Shown: positions 58,890-64,000 of the stretch, piece by piece
How the letters are laid out: each line of letters opens with the position of its first letter
Numbering within the stretch: the stretch's first letter is position 1
Source of the DNA: Oscillospiraceae bacterium
GTDB lineage: Bacteria > Bacillota > Clostridia > Oscillospirales > Oscillospiraceae
Length of the DNA: 64,000 bases
Assembly: GCA_020025305.1 (NCBI GenBank)
Contig: JAHHSG010000009.1
Location: forward strand, 1-64,000
Direction of reading: 5' to 3'
Program-made: the position numbers and the translations under genes
The notes under the pieces: model-generated
What the model was told of the DNA's origin: nothing
The model's input: the letters and a program-made list of their open reading frames with translations, nothing else
The model's database searches: none

Positions 58890-59792
58890 ATGGATTTTAT
58901 AACGATTCTTTACGCTGTTCTGGTGCTGGGCGCTCTGGCCATCATTTTTGGTCTGATCCTGGCCGTGGCAGCTAAGGCCTTTGAGGTGAAGGTCGATCCT
59001 CGTCTGCCTCAGATTCAGGATTGCCTGGCCGGCGCTAACTGTGGCGGCTGCGGATATCCCGGCTGCGGCGGCTGTGCCGAGGCCATTCTGGCCGGCAAGG
59101 CTCCCATCACCGCCTGCGCACCTGCCGGTGCCGAGGGTGCTGCCAAGATCGCTGCGATCATGGGCATGGAAGCTCCCTCCGGCGAAAAGATGGTGGCGCA
59201 CGTCCTGTGCAACGGCGGCGTGAACGCCAAGAAGAACTTCGAGTATCGCGGTGTTCAGGACTGCGTTGCCGCTACCAAGGTCTGCGGCGGCGATGTTCTG
59301 GGCTGCAAGTACGGCTGCTTTGGCTTCGGTACCTGCGTGGCTGCATGTCAATTTGACGCCCTCCATATCGGCGAGAACGGCGCTGCCGTTGTCGATAAGG
59401 AAAAGTGCACCAACTGCGGCGCCTGCCGTGAAGCCTGCCCCCGCCACCTGATCGTGGAAGTTCCCTACAAGCAGAAGGTATTCGTCAACTGTTCCAATCT
59501 GGACAAGGGTCCTGCAGCCACCAAGGTCTGCACCAATTCCTGCATTGGCTGCGGTTTGTGCGAGCGCACCTGTAAGTTTGATGCCATCCATGTAGTTAAC
59601 GGCGTGGCCGTCATTGACTACTCCAAGTGCAAGAACTGCACGATGTGCGCCAAGGCCTGCCCCAAGGGTGCCATTGAGCCTATCCCCACGCCCGAGGAGA
59701 AGGAGAAGTTCAAGGCCGCTCAGAAGGCTGCTGCCGAAAAGAAGGCCGCTGCTGCCAAGGCTGCTGCTGAGAAAACCGAGAGCGCTGAGTAA
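58890..59792 (+). CDS. rnfB: Rnf electron transport complex subunit B
   Basis: 300 residues. An N-terminal membrane helix (about 5-28) is followed by the Fe-S domain CGGCGYPGCGGCAEAI (Cys 51, 54, 59, 62) and several ferredoxin-type clusters (CTNCGACREACP, CIGCGLCERTC, CKNCTMCAKACP), the ferredoxin-accepting end of the complex. A C-terminal tail of about 40 residues is almost only Ala, Lys and Glu. Last gene of the operon, followed by a strong terminator. Confidence 0.96.
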   Translation: MDFITILYAVLVLGALAIIFGLILAVAAKAFEVKVDPRLPQIQDCLAGANCGGCGYPGCGGCAEAILAGKAPITACAPAGAEGAAKIAAIMGMEAPSGEKMVAHVLCNGGVNAKKNFEYRGVQDCVAATKVCGGDVLGCKYGCFGFGTCVAACQFDALHIGENGAAVVDKEKCTNCGACREACPRHLIVEVPYKQKVFVNCSNLDKGPAATKVCTNSCIGCGLCERTCKFDAIHVVNGVAVIDYSKCKNCTMCAKACPKGAIEPIPTPEEKEKFKAAQKAAAEKKAAAAKAAAEKTESAE

Positions 59793-59816
59793 GCCGTTTC
59801 TTTCTTAGATGCGCTT

Positions 59817-59848
59817 TTAAAAAGAACCACCTGCGGGTGGTTCTTTTT
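59817..59848 (+). terminator. Terminator of the rnf operon
   Basis: AAAAAGAACCACC / GGGTGGTTCTTTTTT with TGC-type loop. Confidence 0.9.
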
Positions 59849-60230
59849 TCTCTGTTGCGGGCAAGCCGCAAAACTGTCCCCATTTCCCGGCAGGCAGGGA
59901 AGATGCGCCGCACGGGGGAAGCCATAGTCACCGGGCGGATTTGGCCCGTATTTTAAAGTAGGACTAAATAGGCGCACGAAACTTTCCGCTTGCGGTATCT
60001 ATTGCCGACGCATTTTCCCCATGTGGGCATATGATCATCGCCCTGCAAAGTAGCATTTTGCCCATCCAGCCCCATTGTATTTCGTGCTACGGTACATTGG
60101 ATAGCCACACAGCTCACGGAAGAGGCCATAAGCTGCCGGCAGCGGGAATTTGATGAAACAATGTCTTATGAACGGATTCTCTCCCGTTAAAATTGCATTG
60201 GAAAGGACCGTGTTTTGTATCGGAAAACAC
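59849..60230. other. 380-nt stretch without recognisable gene
   Basis: Reading frames here lack ribosome binding sites and recognisable motifs on both strands, and no tRNA or known riboswitch pattern was found. It may hold an eroded gene or an unrecognised RNA. Confidence 0.5.
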
Positions 60231-60258
60231 TTGCAAATCCACAGCAAAAGCGTATAAT
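60231..60258 (+). promoter_or_regulatory. Promoter of the folate transporter transcript
   Basis: TTGCAA (60231-60236), 16 nt, TATAAT (60253-60258); transcription should start just before the riboswitch. Confidence 0.65.
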
Positions 60259-60269
60259 AAATATATCTA

Positions 60270-60373
60270 GGCAGAGTAGGCATCTGTGTGTTGCAAAGTG
60301 CTGGCGGGACGGGGAGTTGTCCGCCGGACGAAACGGAATTTTCCGTGCAGTACAGACGCTGCATCCCGCTGCC
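60270..60373 (+). promoter_or_regulatory. Tetrahydrofolate (THF-I) riboswitch
   Basis: The element starts GGCAGAGTAGG and ends GCATCCCGCTGCC, matching the conserved 5' GAGTAG and 3' GCATCC ends of THF-I riboswitches. GGCAG/CTGCC makes P1, GCATCTGT/ACAGACGC makes P2 with one mismatch, and a GGCGG..CCGCC arm lies inside. It sits between a promoter and a FolT-like gene, the typical context. About 70 nt of expression platform follow, with a GGCTG/GGGCTGCC-type stem near the ribosome binding site, so translation control is likely. Confidence 0.8.
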
Positions 60374-60456
60374 GCATACCGGACTCGCGGGCATTTCCCC
60401 CTCCTCTGTGCGGCTGACCCTTTAGGGCTGCCAAATCACATAGGAGGTCTTTTTTT

Positions 60457-61482
60457 ATGCCCTTGTTCAAAACCCCATTTTCCCGCGACTACTGGCGCAC
60501 AGCCGCTCAGGAGTTAAAAAATCCCCGTATTCTGGTTTTTGCCGCACTGATGATTGCCCTGCGGGTGGCGCTCAAGCCTGTAGGCTTCAATCTGGGTCCC
60601 GGTATGCAGATCAACACCGCCTTTGTCATCAATGCGCTGGGCGCCATGACCTTCGGTCCGGTGGTGGCCATGCTGGCCGCAGCCGTGTCCGATACGCTTG
60701 GCTGTCTGCTGTTCCCCACGGGCCCCTATTTCTTTCCTTTTATTTTTATAGAAATCGCCGGTTCTTTGATTTTTGCCCTGTTTCTCTACCGCACCAAGGT
60801 CACGCCTACCCGGGTCATTCTGTCCCGGTTCTGCATTGACTTCTTTGTCAATATCCTGCTCAATGCTCCTATTATGGCGCTTTACTACCATTTGGTCATG
60901 GGGAAGAGCTATGCCATGTTCCAAATCCCCCACATCATCAAAAACCTCTGTATGTTCCCGGTGGAGAGTTTCTTCCTTACGCTGTTTTTGGCCCTGATGC
61001 TGCCCATTCTCTACCGATCGAACCTGATCGCTGACAGTGGGGAGGAGCTCCGCTTTAACCGAAAACACGCCGCCATCATCGTGTCTCTCTTTTTGGTGGC
61101 CGCCTCCTGTGTGGTGGGCTATTTCATCTACGACTACAACACCGCCAACCACGCCCCCCGCATGGATCACAAGCCCGCTGTGATGGCCGCCTACAACGAA
61201 GGGCTCACCGCCGAAGCTGACCGGCAGAATCTTTTACAAGACGGTCAGATTATCATTATGAATAAGGTATATAAGCACTTCCGCGGTGACACCACTGTTC
61301 TTTTCAATGTCTACGACACCACGGCGGAGACGGATCTGGCGAAAATTCAGGCAGGCGTCCGCGCCAAGACCGTGAAGGAAGACCCGACCCTCACCAAAAT
61401 TGCCACCGGAAAAGCCATCCTCACCAAGGACGATGTCCACAGTGTGGCAGAACTGACCATCACCCCCGCTGCGGAGAAATAG
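60457..61482 (+). CDS. folT: ECF transporter S component, FolT-like, with long extracytoplasmic C-terminus
   Basis: 341 residues, against about 170-180 for usual FolT. The first about 190 residues carry six hydrophobic segments with ECF-FolT features: ILVFAALMIALRVALK, MTFGPVVAMLAAAVSDTLGCLLFPTGPYFFPF. A further helix (about 206-226) leads to an added domain of about 115 residues (EADRQNLLQDGQIIIMNKVYKHF, TKIATGKAILTKDDVHSVAELTI) that should lie outside the cell. The THF riboswitch upstream supports folate as ligand. The shared EcfAAT energising module is not in this window. AGGAGG precedes the ATG. Confidence 0.82.
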   Translation: MPLFKTPFSRDYWRTAAQELKNPRILVFAALMIALRVALKPVGFNLGPGMQINTAFVINALGAMTFGPVVAMLAAAVSDTLGCLLFPTGPYFFPFIFIEIAGSLIFALFLYRTKVTPTRVILSRFCIDFFVNILLNAPIMALYYHLVMGKSYAMFQIPHIIKNLCMFPVESFFLTLFLALMLPILYRSNLIADSGEELRFNRKHAAIIVSLFLVAASCVVGYFIYDYNTANHAPRMDHKPAVMAAYNEGLTAEADRQNLLQDGQIIIMNKVYKHFRGDTTVLFNVYDTTAETDLAKIQAGVRAKTVKEDPTLTKIATGKAILTKDDVHSVAELTITPAAEK

Positions 61483-61505
61483 CCCTCATTCCATTCCCTC
61501 ATTTT

Positions 61506-61537
61506 GCCGCTATCCTAAAGGATAGCGGCTTTTTTTG
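61506..61537 (+). terminator. Terminator of the folT-like gene
   Basis: GCCGCTATCC / GGATAGCGGC with TAAA loop and a run of seven T. Confidence 0.9.
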
Positions 61538-61577
61538 CTTCTTTTCCTTTGTTCATAAATCGTTTACCGTTGTCCTA

Positions 61578-61606
61578 TTGACATTATGGCACCACGGTGG
61601 TACACT
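61578..61606 (+). promoter_or_regulatory. Heat-shock operon promoter
   Basis: Perfect TTGACA (61578-61583), 17 nt, TACACT (61601-61606); the start point would fall in the CIRCE element. Confidence 0.75.
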
Positions 61607-61609
61607 GAG

Positions 61610-61636
61610 TTAGCACTCAAGGATAAGGAGTGCTAA
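61610..61636. promoter_or_regulatory. CIRCE operator (HrcA binding site)
   Basis: TTAGCACTC, nine nt, GAGTGCTAA: a perfect match to the CIRCE consensus, 14 nt before hrcA. HrcA bound here represses the chaperone operon until heat shock titrates GroEL. Confidence 0.97.
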
Positions 61637-61649
61637 ACGGAGAATTGCC

Positions 61650-62705
61650 ATGGAATTAACGGATCGAAAAAAGCAAATACTGAAGATCGTGGTAGATGGC
61701 TATGTAGCGACTGCCGAACCCATAGGCTCCAAGGCTATTGTTGAAAAGATGCCGGGAAAGATCAGCTCCGCCACCGTGCGCAATGAGCTGGCGGATCTGG
61801 TGACCATGGGCTATTTGGAGCAGCCGCACACCTCTGCCGGACGAATCCCATCCCCCAAAGGCTATCGCCTCTACGTCAACGAGTTGATGGAGCGCCGCAC
61901 GCTTTCGGCGCAGGAGGCGGCAGACATCAGCGCTTCTCTTACGGAAAAGATGGCAGGGGTGGATCAGGTGGTATCCCAAGCCGGGCAGATGGTTTCCCAA
62001 TTTGTGGGCTATCCGGCCTACGCCATGACCAGCGGACAGCAGGATGCTACCGTACAGCGTTTCGAGTTAATCGCTGTAGATGAGATGAGTGTCATCTCCG
62101 TGGTGATGCTCTCCGACAGTCGGGTAAAGAGCCAGCTCCTGCACACGCAGCTGCCCATAGACACCGCCGCCCTCTCTGATATGCGCCACCTGTTAAACAC
62201 GCATTTTGTGGGTATTGCGCCAGAGAAGATCAGCCAGCGGCTGATGAATCTTTCCGATCAAGTCAGTGGACAGTGGTTCTTGCTTTTAAACCAAGTGTGT
62301 GACTACGCTTGCAGCTTATTGCAGCAGGCCATGCACCAGACGGTGTCCACCACAGGCGCCACGCAGTTCTTAAAATTCCCGGAGTACCGGGACCCGGATA
62401 AAGCCCAGGATCTCATGAGCTTTATGGTGGACAGCAAGGAGAACCTGCCGGTCCCCACGGGGGACAGTCCCATGCAGATTCTCATCGGGCCGGAAAACGT
62501 GAACGACGCACTGAAAGACAGCAGCGTTGTGATCGCCAGTTACGATATCGGAGATCATATGAGGGGACTGGTGGGCGTGGTTGGCCCCACGCGCATGGAT
62601 TATGCCACCGTAGCTGCTCGGCTGAGTTATTTTGCCGAGAGCTTAAGCCGTATGTTCGGCAGCAATCACCAGTTACCCGCCAAGGAGGATACAGAGAATG
62701 AGTGA
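61650..62705 (+). CDS. hrcA: Heat-inducible transcription repressor HrcA
   Basis: 351 residues. The N-terminal winged helix has LTDRKKQILKIVVDGYVATAEPIGSKAIVEKMPGKISSATVRNELADLVTMGYLEQPHTSAGRIPSPKGYRLYVNELM, the HrcA signature; the central GAF-like and dimerisation regions follow, ending VVGPTRMDYATVAARLSYFAESLSRMF. It represses its own operon through the CIRCE site upstream and needs GroEL for activity. Its end overlaps grpE by 8 nt. Confidence 0.97.
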   Translation: MELTDRKKQILKIVVDGYVATAEPIGSKAIVEKMPGKISSATVRNELADLVTMGYLEQPHTSAGRIPSPKGYRLYVNELMERRTLSAQEAADISASLTEKMAGVDQVVSQAGQMVSQFVGYPAYAMTSGQQDATVQRFELIAVDEMSVISVVMLSDSRVKSQLLHTQLPIDTAALSDMRHLLNTHFVGIAPEKISQRLMNLSDQVSGQWFLLLNQVCDYACSLLQQAMHQTVSTTGATQFLKFPEYRDPDKAQDLMSFMVDSKENLPVPTGDSPMQILIGPENVNDALKDSSVVIASYDIGDHMRGLVGVVGPTRMDYATVAARLSYFAESLSRMFGSNHQLPAKEDTENE

Positions 62706-63318
62706 GATGGAAAAGAAAGACTTGCCGCAGGAGGAAGAGCCCGTCACCGCTCCCCAGACTGAAGAGGCCAACACGGAGGAGTCTAAGGAGGCGGACGCCC
62801 CGCAGACGGAAGTTCCCCCCAAAGACGCCAATAAGGATGAGAAGCAGGATGATACCTTTACCCTGACCAGAGAACAGATGGAGCAGATGGAACAGCTTGC
62901 CAAGGCCGTCCATGAGGGCAATGACAAGTATCTGCGTCTGGCCGCAGAGTACGATAACTATCGTAAGCGCACTGCCAAGGAGAAGGAGTCCACCTACGAT
63001 AACGCCAAGGCCGACACCATCAAGCCCTTTTTGGATGTGTACGACAATCTGCTGCGAGGATTGGAGCAATTTGATCCCGCCGATCCCCACCGCCAGGGCA
63101 TGGAGCTGATCTGCAAGCAGCTGGTGGATGTTCTTTCCAAGCTGGGTGTGGAGGAAATTCCCGCAGAAAACCAGCCTTTTGATCCCGAGCGCCACAATGC
63201 GGTCATGCATGTGGACGATGAGAACGTGGGCGAGAACATGGTGGTGGAAGTCTTTCAGAAGGGCTTTATCATGGGCGAGAAGGTTCTGCGTTTCTCCATG
63301 GTCAAGGTGGCCAACTAA
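62698..63318 (+). CDS. grpE: Nucleotide exchange factor GrpE
   Basis: 206 residues. An acidic, Glu-rich N-terminus (1-55), a long coiled-coil helix (about 55-110, LTREQMEQMEQLAKAVHEGNDKYLRLAAEYDNYRKRTAKEKEST) and the C-terminal beta domain (NQPFDPERHNAVMHVDDENVGENMVVEVFQKGFIMGEKVLRFSMVKVAN) are complete. It releases ADP from DnaK. Translation is coupled to hrcA. Confidence 0.97.
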   Translation: MSEMEKKDLPQEEEPVTAPQTEEANTEESKEADAPQTEVPPKDANKDEKQDDTFTLTREQMEQMEQLAKAVHEGNDKYLRLAAEYDNYRKRTAKEKESTYDNAKADTIKPFLDVYDNLLRGLEQFDPADPHRQGMELICKQLVDVLSKLGVEEIPAENQPFDPERHNAVMHVDDENVGENMVVEVFQKGFIMGEKVLRFSMVKVAN

Positions 63319-63381
63319 CAAAGGTAACCGGGGGCTTTGCCCCTTCCGCATATAAACATATAAAAACATTTTCTATTATAG

Positions 63382-64000
<619 letters not shown>

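Noticed and set aside
57694..58890. 398-codon open frame on the minus strand
   Set aside because: Antisense to rnfE and rnfA; no recognisable protein features.
59849..60000. Cobalamin riboswitch-like GC-rich patches
   Set aside because: The B12-box and the required core could not be assembled on either strand.
60035..60394. 119-codon frame on the minus strand across the THF riboswitch
   Set aside because: No binding site, Cys/Pro-rich random composition, and it opposes a conserved RNA element.

Overview
The window looks like chromosomal DNA from an anaerobic, endospore-forming clostridial Firmicute, most likely Oscillospiraceae/Ruminococcaceae. The evidence is moderately high GC with strong AGGAGG-type ribosome binding sites, a sporulation-linked yabPQ-divIC-yabR block, a six-gene Rnf complex (order C-D-G-E-A-B), a CIRCE-hrcA-grpE-dnaK locus, a tetrahydrofolate-type riboswitch and a cohesin/dockerin pair. 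The genus cannot be fixed from sequence reading alone. No phage, IS element or CRISPR array was recognised.

Layout. 1-3.7 kb: 5' part of tRNA-Leu(UAG), an ECF sigma/anti-sigma pair, a ROK sugar kinase and a LysE-type exporter. 3.8-10.6 kb: truA, then a two-gene operon (minus strand) encoding a dockerin-bearing lysozyme-like protein and a membrane-anchored cohesin protein, and a divergent membrane-anchored DUF4015-type glycoside hydrolase. 10.6-13.4 kb: an NMT1/SsuA-type ABC importer with a structured leader. 13.5-20 kb: DUF4340 lipoprotein, a two-component system coupled to an inositol-phosphatase-like gene and a membrane protein, a 23-codon micro-gene, mnmA, and a histidine-kinase-like protein lacking its phospho-acceptor histidine. 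20.3-27 kb: gap, a GntR regulator, a large RND exporter, hpf. 27.2-32.7 kb: a short orphan promoter-terminator unit, a radical SAM/SPASM enzyme coupled to a membrane protein ending in Cys-Ala repeats, then an E2-like acyltransferase coupled to an acyl-CoA ligase.

32.7-44.5 kb (minus strand) is conserved housekeeping: the block spoVB-like/mazG/hup/S4/yabP/yabQ/divIC/yabR follows the Bacillus subtilis order, preceded by recJ-rel-dtd-MBL-hemZ. 44.7-51.6 kb is a complete phosphate regulon: Pho-box, pstS-C-A-B, phoU, then a PhoB/PhoR-type pair separated by a 0.4 kb non-coding region. 51.9-54.4 kb: an AtoE-type short-chain fatty acid transporter and a DUF975 membrane protein. 54.7-59.8 kb: rnfCDGEAB, the ferredoxin:NAD ion-pumping complex. 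60.2-61.5 kb: THF riboswitch and a C-terminally extended FolT-like ECF transporter subunit. 61.6-64 kb: CIRCE, hrcA, grpE and the start of dnaK, cut by the window edge.

The two most unusual systems are the radical SAM enzyme overlapping the gene for a Cys-Ala-repeat membrane protein (27.4-29.9 kb), which looks like a modifying enzyme with its target, and the self-contained dockerin-lysozyme/cohesin-anchor operon (4.6-8.7 kb).
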